A stretch of 64,000 nt of DNA. It comes from Psychrobacter sp. UBA6766 (GTDB taxonomy: Bacteria > Pseudomonadota > Gammaproteobacteria > Pseudomonadales > Moraxellaceae). Positions 35,139 to 43,295 of the stretch are shown one piece after another. The notes below the pieces were generated by a model. It saw only the letters and a program-made list of their open reading frames with translations, was not told where the DNA came from and ran no database searches. The position numbers were made by a program, and so were the translations under genes. Positions within the stretch are counted from its first letter, which is position 1, and each line of letters begins with the position of its first letter. The stretch covers positions 31,351 to 95,350 of the forward strand of contig NZ_DKGQ01000057.1 in NCBI RefSeq assembly GCF_002453355.1, read 5' to 3'.

Positions 35139-35735
35139 ATGTCCATAGCATCGTCAATGACTATTAGAGACGGACGATTATCAGCTGCGACGTGGCTTGC
35201 GTCACCAAATTATAATAAACGGCCCGAAAATACCGCGATTGATGCCATTGTGATTCACAATATCAGCTTGCCGCCTAATAAGTTTGGGACTTATGGTAAA
35301 GATGGCATACATTACGTCAAAGCCTTATTTACCAATCAATTAGACTGGGAAGCACATCCTTATTTTCAAACGATTAAAGGCGCAGAAGTTTCAGCGCATT
35401 TATTTATCGAACGTGATGGCACGATTACCCAGTTTGTCAACTTTAACGAACGCGCTTGGCATGCTGGACGCTCTAGCTACTTGGGCCGTCCTGAATGTAA
35501 TGATTATAGCATTGGCATTGAGCTTGAAGGGTCAGATTTTGTGTCCTTTACCGCCGCCCAGTATGAAACACTTGCCAAAGTCATCGCTGCTATCTATGAG
35601 GCCTATCCAAAGACTCGTCGCCATCTCACTGGTCATAGCGATATCGCGCCCGGTCGTAAAACTGACCCCGGTGATTATTTTGAATGGACAAAGTTGCGTG
35701 AAATGATTACTCACTATTCCGCGAGCCAGTCATAA
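35139..35735 (+). CDS. ampD: 1,6-anhydro-N-acetylmuramyl-L-alanine amidase
   Basis: Cytoplasmic zinc amidase of murein recycling, 198 aa from the ATG at 35139, which has AAAAGAGAG in front; an upstream in-frame start at 35091 gives no family similarity. Motifs: AIVIHNISLPPNKFG near 30-47 with the first zinc His, ETIKGAEVSAHLFIERDGTITQFV near 90 with the QFV signature, AWHAGRSSYLGR near 115, and GHSDIAPGRKTDPGDYFEW near 165 with the second His and Asp ligands. Loss of AmpD usually raises AmpC in bacteria with AmpR. It lies upstream of murJ in the same direction. Confidence 0.96.
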   Translation: MSIASSMTIRDGRLSAATWLASPNYNKRPENTAIDAIVIHNISLPPNKFGTYGKDGIHYVKALFTNQLDWEAHPYFQTIKGAEVSAHLFIERDGTITQFVNFNERAWHAGRSSYLGRPECNDYSIGIELEGSDFVSFTAAQYETLAKVIAAIYEAYPKTRRHLTGHSDIAPGRKTDPGDYFEWTKLREMITHYSASQS

Positions 35736-35829
35736 ATCTATAAGCAGTATTAGGTGAAGAATTTCATTAAAATTTCTGTAAACGACAAATAGTATTCCAC
35801 ATCCAATGCATTTATCAGTGTGATGAAAG

Positions 35830-35838
35830 TGCTATAAT
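35830..35838 (+). promoter_or_regulatory. Extended -10 promoter of murJ
   Basis: TGC then TATAAT at 35833-35838 is an extended -10 element 70 bp before the murJ ATG. The -35 position is poor, as is common for such promoters. Confidence 0.6.
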
Positions 35839-35907
35839 CCGTCAGTTTTTTAATAACACTGCATCAGCAAACAACCATCAGCAAACAAATTAGCAGAATA
35901 GGTTCTC

Positions 35908-37458
35908 ATGGCAAAAAGTCGGTTATTTCGTTCAACCATGGTGGTCAGTAGCATGACCATGTTGTCGCGTATTTTAGGTTTGGTGCGTGATGTCGTCTTG
36001 TTAGGCGTCTTTGGCGCAGGCGGTCTGATGGATGCCTTTTTGGTTGCCTTTAAGATTCCCAACTTTTTGCGCCGCCTGTTTGCCGAAGGAGCTTTTAGCC
36101 AAGCATTTGTCCCTGTATTGTCTGAATATAAAGAAAAATACAGCCTAGAGCAGGTTCAGATTTTAGTCAGCCGTACCTCAGGCGCACTGCTGCTAGTGCT
36201 ATCGATGCTGACGGTCGTGGTTATTTTGATCGCTCCATGGGTAGTGACTTTATTTGCCCCAGGCTTTGCTGATCAGCCCGATAAATTTGCTATCACTGCT
36301 GAACTGCTACGCTTAACTTTCCCTTATTTATTGTTTATTTCTATGACCGCTTTTGCCAGCGGCATTTTACAAAGTTACGGGCGTTTTGCCGCGCCAGCCT
36401 TTGCACCTGTTTTGCTAAATTTATGTATGATTGGCGGCGCGCTGGTTTTTGCACCGATGTTTGATGTCCCTATCATGGCGCTTGGTTACTCTGTTGCTAT
36501 CGCAGGTTTGCTCCAGTTGTTGATACAACTGCCGCAGCTCTCGCAACAAAAACTACTGGTCGCACCAAAAATTGATTTTCAGCATGAAGGCGTTCGCCGC
36601 ATTTTAAAATTGATGTTGCCTGCTATTTTCGGCGTCTCTGTTACTCAAATTAATTTACTGCTTAATACTGTATTTGCTTCATTAATGATTGGCGGCTCAG
36701 TGTCTTGGCTTTATGCTGCCGAGCGCATGAGTGAGCTACCGTTAGGATTAATTGGTGTGGCAATCGGCACGGTCATTTTGCCAAGCCTATCGAAAAGTGA
36801 AGCACAAAAGGATGATGTCAGCTTTAAAAAGACCATTGATTGGGCAGCGCGCTTAATTATTTTGGTCGGCGTTCCTGCGTCGGCAGCACTGTTTATACTC
36901 TCTGACGTACTTATGCAGGCACTGTTTTTACGTGGCGAATTTACCTTACGCGATGCCCAAATGAGCTCTCTTGCGCTAAAAAGTATGGCAGGCGGTATTT
37001 TAGGCTTTATGTTGATTAAAATCTTTGCGCCAGCCTTTTTTGCCCGTCAAGACACCAGAACGCCCGTCAGAATCGGTATTGTCTCCGTCTTTGCCAATAT
37101 GATTTTCAGTGTCATTTTTATCGGTATCTTTTATTCCCTAGATATGCCGCTGCATGGCGGTTTGGCGTTGGCAACGACGGGTGCGGCGTTTGTGAACGCA
37201 GGCTTGTTATATTATTTCTTGCACAAGCGTGAAATTTTTCGCTTTGGTAGCCACTGGAAAAAGCTGTTCGGCCAGTTTGCGATTGCTACTGCCTCGATGC
37301 TTGCTGTGCTTTATGTCATGCTGCCCTATTTCCCAACCAATGATGCGCAGTGGAAACGTATCGTTGCGCTACTGATTATGTGCGGCGTTGGTGCGGCCGT
37401 TTACGGCGTCGTCTTATTAGCAACAGGTTTTCGTCCGCGCCAGCTAAAACATGGTTAA
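35908..37458 (+). CDS. murJ: Lipid II flippase MurJ
   Basis: MOP-superfamily inner-membrane flippase that moves lipid II outward, 516 aa with 14 predicted transmembrane segments. The N-terminal signature RILGLVRDVVLLGVFGAGGLMDAFLVAFKIPNFLRRLFAEGAFSQAFVPV (about residues 17-70) contains the charged Arg/Asp/Arg residues needed for function, and VTLFAPGF, LLRLTFPYLLFIS and GVSVTQINLLLN are also recognisable. The cytoplasmic C-terminal end is short. In many proteobacteria murJ is followed by ribF; here three genes lie between. Confidence 0.96.
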   Translation: MAKSRLFRSTMVVSSMTMLSRILGLVRDVVLLGVFGAGGLMDAFLVAFKIPNFLRRLFAEGAFSQAFVPVLSEYKEKYSLEQVQILVSRTSGALLLVLSMLTVVVILIAPWVVTLFAPGFADQPDKFAITAELLRLTFPYLLFISMTAFASGILQSYGRFAAPAFAPVLLNLCMIGGALVFAPMFDVPIMALGYSVAIAGLLQLLIQLPQLSQQKLLVAPKIDFQHEGVRRILKLMLPAIFGVSVTQINLLLNTVFASLMIGGSVSWLYAAERMSELPLGLIGVAIGTVILPSLSKSEAQKDDVSFKKTIDWAARLIILVGVPASAALFILSDVLMQALFLRGEFTLRDAQMSSLALKSMAGGILGFMLIKIFAPAFFARQDTRTPVRIGIVSVFANMIFSVIFIGIFYSLDMPLHGGLALATTGAAFVNAGLLYYFLHKREIFRFGSHWKKLFGQFAIATASMLAVLYVMLPYFPTNDAQWKRIVALLIMCGVGAAVYGVVLLATGFRPRQLKHG

Positions 37459-37588
37459 GTATTGATTATTAAACACCCAGCAAGGCTGTAACTTACCAAA
37501 CCAAGACAAGCTTCGTATGAGAATTGACAGTGAATAACGCTGATAGTTGCCATAATTACCGATAAATAAACAGTTTTAGAGGTGTAAT

Positions 37589-38263
37589 ATGACAACGATT
37601 GATACAACAACTAAACAGCGAACCTTCCAACGCCTACCACTGTTACTTGCCACGGGTTTATTGAGCACAGGACTGCTTTTAAGCGGTTGTAGCAGCAATG
37701 ATAAAGGAAGTAATGATGAGGCAGACAGTGTAAATACAACTGCTGATACTGCTTCTAATAGTACTAAATCGGCACCAGCGGTTGCTGAAACTGTTGAAGA
37801 CACTGACGCTAATCAAGTACAAGACCTGGGTAGTGATGCTAATACCGCAGTTAAAGCTGAGGAAGCAGCAGATAACGTTAAAGATAAAACAGTGATTACT
37901 AGCGATAACATCAATCCAGTCACTGCCTCTGCTAAGCACAAAAGCTTAGTGACCAATCCGACTAAAGACGGCACGCCGGAAGATACGGTTAAAAAAGCCT
38001 TAGATAGCTTGTATTACGGTGACGCTAAGCAAGCGGCAACCTATTATAAAGTAGACATGGCAAACTTTGAGGAAGAGCTTTCCAAAACGCAATCCGCTTT
38101 TCAGCAAACGGTTGATGGCGTCACCTTTACCGATACCAAATATAACGATGATAAGACCCGCGCTACCATCACTGGTGAACTGAGGCTAAAAGGTCAAAGC
38201 GAACCTGCGCCATTGACTTATGAGCTGCGGAAAATCAGCGGAAAATGGAAGATTTTAGGATAA
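37589..38263 (+). CDS. DUF4878-like lipoprotein
   Basis: 224 aa. The N-terminus is a lipoprotein signal with a lipobox LLLSGC (Cys at residue 34) after a hydrophobic stretch. A Ser/Asp/Ala/Thr-rich acidic linker of about 90 residues follows. The C-terminal about 95 residues look like an NTF2-type domain: TPEDTVKKALDSLYYGDAKQAATYY, LSKTQSAFQQTVDGVTFTDTKY and a final LTYELRKISGKWKIL. This pattern is DUF4878-like. It is likely outer-membrane or inner-membrane anchored in the periplasm; the function is not known. There is a 130-bp spacer after murJ. Confidence 0.75.
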   Translation: MTTIDTTTKQRTFQRLPLLLATGLLSTGLLLSGCSSNDKGSNDEADSVNTTADTASNSTKSAPAVAETVEDTDANQVQDLGSDANTAVKAEEAADNVKDKTVITSDNINPVTASAKHKSLVTNPTKDGTPEDTVKKALDSLYYGDAKQAATYYKVDMANFEEELSKTQSAFQQTVDGVTFTDTKYNDDKTRATITGELRLKGQSEPAPLTYELRKISGKWKILG

Positions 38264-38325
38264 GGCGTCTAACTGCCATTCTCTAAACTTGCTTCATCTG
38301 GCATTATTATTGGTCATCGTTATCT

Positions 38326-38991
38326 TCATTGACCATTACTATCGGCAATTACCGCTTTACCAAGCATCACGACATCGGCGATAAAACCTTCCATGTCGCA
38401 AACCTTTGGCATATAACCCCATTGCTCAAACCCAAGCTTACGGAACAATCCTAAGCTTGGTTGATTGTGAGCAAAGATAAGCGCAATCACGTTATGAATG
38501 CCTAGACTTGGCGCTTGCTTTAGCATCCAACGCGTTAATAAGCTTCCTACTCCTTGATTATGATAATTCTTATGCAAATAGATACTGATCTCAGTACTGA
38601 TATGATAAGCGGGGCGCGCATACAAGTCACTAAAGCTGCCCCAAGCAACGATTACCGACTCAGCTTGCGCTGTGCTTTTAAATGTTGCGTCTTCGGCGTT
38701 AGAAACAATTTTGACCACATAAATAGGTCGCGCTGCCTTATTTAAATGCTCATCAAACCAAACTTGACGCTCTTCGCAAGTTACTGGTGCTAGATTGGCA
38801 GTAGCTCGTTTGCCCGCGATACTCTGGTTATAAATCGCCAAAATAGCTGGCAAATCTTTTTGATTAGCGCGCTGAACAATAAAGCGCTCGTTGAGTTTAT
38901 CAACTGTCAATGTAGATGTCATAGAATTACAGTTGTCATCACCAGAAGCAGGATAGGCAGCGTCAGTCATAGCATTTTCATAATGAGTCAT
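38326..38991 (-). CDS. GNAT acetyltransferase (phosphinothricin-acetyltransferase-like)
   Basis: 222 aa from the ATG at 38991; the frame reaches 39042 and another ATG lies at 38970, none with a clear ribosome binding site, so the start is uncertain. The GNAT fold starts near FIVQRANQKDLPAILAIYNQSI. The acetyl-CoA loop is in YHNQGVGSLLTRWML, followed by HNVIALIFAHNQPSLGLFRKLGFEQWGYMP, the motif B region of phosphinothricin/methionine sulfone acetyltransferases. The first about 35 residues are unlike the family. Substrate is unknown. It is convergent with the lipoprotein gene. Confidence 0.8.
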   Translation of the reverse strand: MTHYENAMTDAAYPASGDDNCNSMTSTLTVDKLNERFIVQRANQKDLPAILAIYNQSIAGKRATANLAPVTCEERQVWFDEHLNKAARPIYVVKIVSNAEDATFKSTAQAESVIVAWGSFSDLYARPAYHISTEISIYLHKNYHNQGVGSLLTRWMLKQAPSLGIHNVIALIFAHNQPSLGLFRKLGFEQWGYMPKVCDMEGFIADVVMLGKAVIADSNGQ

Positions 38992-39076
38992 AATAAAAGT
39001 AATAGTGAGTGATAAATAATGGCCTTGATGTTTGATGAACATCAGACTATAGGATGTTAGTATGACTATTTTACTT

Positions 39077-39082
39077 TATAAT
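39077..39082 (+). promoter_or_regulatory. -10 element, possible ribF promoter
   Basis: Perfect TATAAT 108 bp before the ribF ATG with a poor -35 region. Also faces away from the GNAT gene. Confidence 0.35.
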
Positions 39083-39189
39083 GGCTGGTTTTAGACACTT
39101 CTTTTAGAGACGCTTTTTTAGAAAGAAGGTTTTTAAGTAGCAATGTGTTTTCGTTTTTCATTTGGTCTTATCTATCATAGCTGACATTT

Positions 39190-40230
39190 ATGAACACCTA
39201 TTTTCTTGAGCAACTGATGGCGTCGACAAGCGCTTTGCCGGCCAATACTAGTCCAGTAGTTTTAGCGCCCTGCGTTCTGACTATTGGCAACTTCGATGGC
39301 GTGCATTTAGGTCATCAAGCGATGCTTGCACAAGTTCGTGAGCTTGCCCACGCGCAGAATCTTAGCTCGGCAGTCATGATATTTGAGCCCCAGCCCCGTG
39401 AGTTTTTTGCTCCCACTGCCGCACCTGCTCGCTTGACCAATCTTACCGAAAAGCAAGCTTTGCTCTCAGAATATGGTATTGAAACGTTGATAGTCGCCAG
39501 CTTTGATAGTGATTTTCGCTCGCTATCGGCGCAGGCATTTGCCGATATTTTAGCGCAGCGCTTAAACGTCCAAGCTTTGGTATTGGGCGATGACTTTAAA
39601 TTTGGCCATGACCGAACGGGCGACAGTCAGTTTTTACGTGATTATGGCTTAGATGTGACCAATTTACATACTGTCATCGACGATAAAGGTAAAGGCGCGC
39701 GCATTAGCTCTACTCGCATTCGTGATTTATTATTGGCAGGTGACATTGATGCGGCCAATGCCTTATTGGGTCGCGATTATACACTTACAGGAGTTGTGAT
39801 TGGCGGTGATAAAATCGGTCGTACCATGGACTTCCCTACTGCAAACGTTGATTTAAAGCGCATCAAACCTGCATTACATGGTATTTTTGCTGTCGATGTT
39901 GTTAGCCTCGATGATAATGGCAATATCATACCAGATGGTCTAACCGCACTCACCGATAATGAAAATCCAGGGGTGAAAGGTCTACGTCCGCATAGCTTAT
40001 TTGGTACTGCCAATCTTGGTATCAGACCGTCGGTAGATAAAGAACATGATTGGCGCTTAGAAGTACACTTTCCAAAGCTACAAGCAGACTTATATGGGTT
40101 GACCTTACAAGTTCGCTTTTTGCATTATTTACATGGCGAGCGTCATTATGAGAGTTTGCAGGCATTAAAAGCAGGCATTCACAATGATGTTATCGATTTA
40201 CTTGAATGGCGTGCTCAGCAGCCTGATTAA
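39190..40230 (+). CDS. ribF: Bifunctional riboflavin kinase / FAD synthetase
   Basis: 346 aa. The N-terminal adenylyltransferase domain has TIGNFDGVHLGHQAM (residues 32-46, HxGH motif), FEPQPREFF near 66, DDFKFGHDRTGD near 138 and ISSTRIRDLLLAGD near 176. The C-terminal riboflavin kinase domain has GRTMDFPTANVDL near 214 (PTAN) and NLGIRPS followed by LEVHFP. The enzyme makes FMN and then FAD. It is separated from murJ by the lipoprotein and acetyltransferase genes. The Shine-Dalgarno sequence is weak. A strong terminator follows. Confidence 0.97.
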   Translation: MNTYFLEQLMASTSALPANTSPVVLAPCVLTIGNFDGVHLGHQAMLAQVRELAHAQNLSSAVMIFEPQPREFFAPTAAPARLTNLTEKQALLSEYGIETLIVASFDSDFRSLSAQAFADILAQRLNVQALVLGDDFKFGHDRTGDSQFLRDYGLDVTNLHTVIDDKGKGARISSTRIRDLLLAGDIDAANALLGRDYTLTGVVIGGDKIGRTMDFPTANVDLKRIKPALHGIFAVDVVSLDDNGNIIPDGLTALTDNENPGVKGLRPHSLFGTANLGIRPSVDKEHDWRLEVHFPKLQADLYGLTLQVRFLHYLHGERHYESLQALKAGIHNDVIDLLEWRAQQPD

Positions 40231-40262
40231 ATAGATAGCTATCATTATCAGACTGATAGTAA

Positions 40263-40298
40263 AAAACCCACAACCTTTATAACGGTTGTGGGTTTTAT
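40263..40298. terminator. Bidirectional terminator between ribF and DUF2789 gene
   Basis: AACCCACAACC and GGTTGTGGGTT make an 11-bp perfect stem, flanked by A6 and T4ATTT. It sits between convergent genes. Confidence 0.85.
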
Positions 40299-40323
40299 TT
40301 ATGATGCTACTCTATTATTATTT

Positions 40324-40563
40324 TTAGGCTTCAGGGTGCAAACGTACGTTTAATTCATCAATAGTCTCTACCCAAGCTGCATCCTTAAACCACTCTTCTC
40401 TTAAAAAAGCGCGTTGATTGTCGTTCCAAATATGCGCATCGGTAAGCTCCTCTTCTTTGGCCAATTTATTCTTTTCGATAAATTGCTCGATCGCTTCATC
40501 TGAACTATCTAGCCCTAACTGAGCAAATAGCTCATTCATACTGTATTCCGGTTCACCCAACAT
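40324..40563 (-). CDS. DUF2789 protein
   Basis: 79 aa, acidic, soluble. Matches DUF2789 over its length: MNELFAQLGLDSSDEAIEQFI at the N-terminus, HIWNDNQRAFLREEWFKDAAWVETIDELNVRL at the C-terminus. These small proteins are common in gammaproteobacteria (Pseudomonas, Acinetobacter) and have no known function. It stands alone between the ribF terminator and mdh. Confidence 0.85.
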   Translation of the reverse strand: MLGEPEYSMNELFAQLGLDSSDEAIEQFIEKNKLAKEEELTDAHIWNDNQRAFLREEWFKDAAWVETIDELNVRLHPEA

Positions 40564-40702
40564 ATAACTTCTCCTTAAATGATACAGATTTATTCGTGCT
40601 TATTATTTAAACTTACCACTTTATTGTAGCAAGCTTTATTTGAATAGCTGTAATTCAACGTTTAGCTAACGTTATCAATTGTATTGTGCAGCGTTTGAAA
40701 CA

Positions 40703-40735
40703 CAAAAAAAGCCCTCTAACTAAGAGGGCGTTTTC
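40703..40735 (-). terminator. Terminator after mdh
   Basis: GCCCTCT and AGAGGGC form a 7-bp stem with a 5-base loop; on the minus strand it ends in seven T residues, about 50 bp past the mdh stop. Confidence 0.85.
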
Positions 40736-40775
40736 TAGATCAATTATTAGGTAGCAGTATCAGTAAATTAAATAC

Positions 40776-41765
40776 TTATGGAAGCAGGTGTGCTACGGCA
40801 TCACGCTCTTCGCTAAGCTCTTGCTCAGTCGCTGCCATTTTCTCTTTTGAGAAATTTGATGACACATCAACGCCGTCTACGATAGACCAGTCGCCATTCG
40901 CGCAAGTTACTGGGAATGAGTAGATTAAACCTTCAGCAATACCGTATTCTCCGTTTGAGTAAACGCCCATAGAGACCCAATCGTTCTCATCAGTTCCTAG
41001 TGCCCACGTACGCATATGCGCGATGGCAGCGTTGGCAGCAGAAGCGGCAGATGATGCACCGCGCGCTTTAATAATTGCAGCACCGCGTTGTTGTACTTCT
41101 GGGATATAAGTGTTTTCATACCAGTCACGGTCAACCAAATCTAATGCTGGTTTGCCATTGACTGTCGCAGCTGTTAAATCTGGGTACTGAGTTGATGAAT
41201 GGTTGCCCCAGATGATCATTTTTTTCACATCATTGACAGTGCTGTCTGTTTTACCAGCCAGCTGCGCGATCGCACGGTTGTGGTCTAGGCGCGTCATAGC
41301 AGTGAAGTTGCGTGGATCTAGATCTGGTGCATTACGCTGAGCGATAAGGGCATTAGTGTTGGCAGGGTTACCGACCACCAATACTTTTACATCACGGCTG
41401 GCAACATCGTTCAATGCTTTACCTTGCGCTGAGAAAATTGCCGCATTGGCTTCTAGCAAATCTTTACGTTCCATGCCTGGACCACGAGGACGTGAACCGA
41501 CTAGCAAAGCATAGTCTACATCTTTGAATGCAACAGTCGCATCATCAGTTTGTACGATACCGGCCAATAATGGGAATGCACAGTCTTCTAACTCCATGAC
41601 CACACCCTTTAGGGCGTCAAGTGCTGGGGCGATTTCAAGCAATTGCAAAATAACTGGCTGATCTTTACCTAGCATCTCACCAGATGCAATACGAAATAGC
41701 ATAGCATAGCTGATATTACCAGCGGCACCAGTGACGGCAACACGTAAAGGCTGTTTCATTGACAT
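40776..41765 (-). CDS. mdh: Malate dehydrogenase (type 2)
   Basis: NAD-dependent interconversion of malate and oxaloacetate in the TCA cycle, 329 aa. AVTGAAGNISYAMLF (residues 10-24) is the dinucleotide loop, SRPRGPGMERKDLLEAN near 92 is the substrate loop with the catalytic arginine, VVGNPANTNA near 128, MTRLDHNRA near 155, and IIWGNHSSTQYPD near 185 carries the catalytic His. It belongs to the cytosolic-type MDH group found in Moraxellaceae and many betaproteobacteria rather than the E. coli type. Two starts (MSMKQ or MKQ) are possible. Confidence 0.97.
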   Translation of the reverse strand: MSMKQPLRVAVTGAAGNISYAMLFRIASGEMLGKDQPVILQLLEIAPALDALKGVVMELEDCAFPLLAGIVQTDDATVAFKDVDYALLVGSRPRGPGMERKDLLEANAAIFSAQGKALNDVASRDVKVLVVGNPANTNALIAQRNAPDLDPRNFTAMTRLDHNRAIAQLAGKTDSTVNDVKKMIIWGNHSSTQYPDLTAATVNGKPALDLVDRDWYENTYIPEVQQRGAAIIKARGASSAASAANAAIAHMRTWALGTDENDWVSMGVYSNGEYGIAEGLIYSFPVTCANGDWSIVDGVDVSSNFSKEKMAATEQELSEERDAVAHLLP

Positions 41766-42224
41766 TGAATACTCCCTAATTATAGATTAGATAATTCACA
41801 ATTCTAATGGATGGTTCTAATAGATGGTTTTGATTGATGAATATCGTTTGAGATAGCGACTTGCTCGCTGAATATAGCAGTCATAAACCGTTCACTAGTG
41901 TAGCACCTCAGCCTATTAACCGTCTAGAGAAAGCGCGAACGCGTTTGCGGACAATACGGATTATATTGTTACATTTTATACGGGCAGAGCGTGAGATTTT
42001 CAGCGCAAAGGTAAAAGAATAAAGGGATAGGTAGATGTCAAGAAAGGTTTAAAAGAAGCATTAAAAGACGGCGAAAAAGCGTTTTAGCCAGAATAACGGT
42101 TAAAATTTAAAGCATTTATAGGGAAATTTGCCAGTATCATTATTATTCGCACTTTACTGTCTTTAATTATTAAAGGTAGAAAGAGGCGTTATTAATGGAC
42201 AATAACTCAATCCCAAAAAAAGGA
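41766..42224. other. Intergenic region upstream of mdh
   Basis: 459 bp. A GC-rich near-palindrome (CGCGAACGCGTTTGCG, 41934-41949) about 170 bp before mdh may be a regulator site. Around 42035-42090 an 18-codon open fragment with no start codon ends in TAG; it has no recognisable relative. The rest looks non-coding. Confidence 0.45.
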
Positions 42225-42926
42225 TTATTTGCCACCTGAAATAATAAACTTACTACCACAGTTGTCGACGACATTGCTACAAGTACCGAATGAGCTGCCT
42301 TCATAACACACATGCACATCAGTCAATACCATTTGTCGACGTGTGCCTACCTGACAAATCAAGTCAATACTAGCTGGCGTCATACCATTATTTAAGCGGG
42401 TCATTTGCCCAACAAATCGAGATTTTAATACCGTGTAACTGTTGCCTGTATTCAATTCATTTGGCAGTTTTAAGTCGGCTGCATAGTTAGTAATCTGGCG
42501 AAAATAACTGCTAGCGCTGAGCGGACTACAAGCACCATAGCGCTGCCATACTTGGGTTCGCACTGTGGTGTCCGGCATAACACGATTGACGACTTTTAAT
42601 TGTAGTGGCGTCAGACGCGGCTCACTACCGCGACCGCAGCGCTCGCCATAACCCATGTCTAATCCTGAAACGGTTAGCGAATAACCTTCCAGACATTGAC
42701 GCATACGGGCGCGCGTTGGTTGTAAGCTACATAGAGCGGGCGTCATCTCAATCATCAATACCCGCTGACCTGATTTACTGGCATTAGCCGCTTGGGCTGG
42801 CAACATTATTGCACCCTGCAGCAATAGTAACGCTGTTATACCAAATGCAGCATTACCTTTATTATTATCATACTTTGTCCGTAACCAGTATTTATTAAAA
42901 TGCTCTGATAACGTTGTCTTTGACAT
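42225..42926 (-). CDS. Secreted RNase T2 family protein lacking both catalytic histidines
   Basis: 233 aa from the ATG at 42926, which has a GGTGGG ribosome binding site. A signal peptide with hydrophobic core at about 27-42 ends AQA (residue 46). The mature part follows E. coli RNase I in order: LCSLQPTRARMRQC, then YSLTVSGLDM where RNase I has LTVHGLWP, then VNRVMPD, WQRYGACSPLSASSYF where RNase I has AKHGACFGFDPDAYF, SIDLICQ, LTDVHVCYEG and a terminal DNCGSKFII. Both catalytic His (to Ser87 and Tyr130) and the catalytic Glu (to Val126) are replaced, though the structural Cys are kept. Probably a non-catalytic RNase T2 fold protein. Alignment is by eye. Confidence 0.7.
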   Translation of the reverse strand: MSKTTLSEHFNKYWLRTKYDNNKGNAAFGITALLLLQGAIMLPAQAANASKSGQRVLMIEMTPALCSLQPTRARMRQCLEGYSLTVSGLDMGYGERCGRGSEPRLTPLQLKVVNRVMPDTTVRTQVWQRYGACSPLSASSYFRQITNYAADLKLPNELNTGNSYTVLKSRFVGQMTRLNNGMTPASIDLICQVGTRRQMVLTDVHVCYEGSSFGTCSNVVDNCGSKFIISGGK

Positions 42927-43295
42927 CGAGCCCACCTTTGTCTGAATAGATAATTGACGCCTAGCTTGCGACGATATGGGCAAATTAAAATATTTTTTAA
43001 TCATAAGAAGTCAGAGCGTTTAGCAATTAGGATTCATTAATTTCCATAATCCAAACTAAGACACTTATCAAATTAGGTCGCTTGAAAGTATTTAGCCTTC
43101 TGAGAGTAAGCCAACAGGAAATACAGACGGAAACTAAAACAATGGTAGCAAATTGCTTTTTTTAATCTATAGCAAAAACGTAAACAGAGCATGAGAAGCC
43201 TATGCTAGTTTTAAAATAATGATGTCAAATGAGCGGTATAAAAAACCATTAACAGCTCATTGCTCCTAATGGTTTTCTAAGACAAAACGAAGCAA
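42927..43295. other. Spacer between slt and RNase T2-like gene
   Basis: 369 bp between two minus-strand genes, holding the slt terminator at its right end and the promoter of the RNase-like gene at its left end. The RNase-like frame is also open up to 43004. Nothing else recognised. Confidence 0.45.
43242..43277 (-). terminator. Terminator after slt
   Basis: AAAACCATT (43242-43250) and AATGGTTTT (43268-43276) form a 9-bp stem. On the minus strand a T run follows. It lies about 20 bp past the slt stop. Confidence 0.7.

Noticed and set aside
42035..42090. 18-codon fragment (ending DGEKAF) upstream of mdh, possible gene remnant
   Set aside because: An in-frame stop immediately precedes it, no start codon exists, and I could not tie it to any protein.
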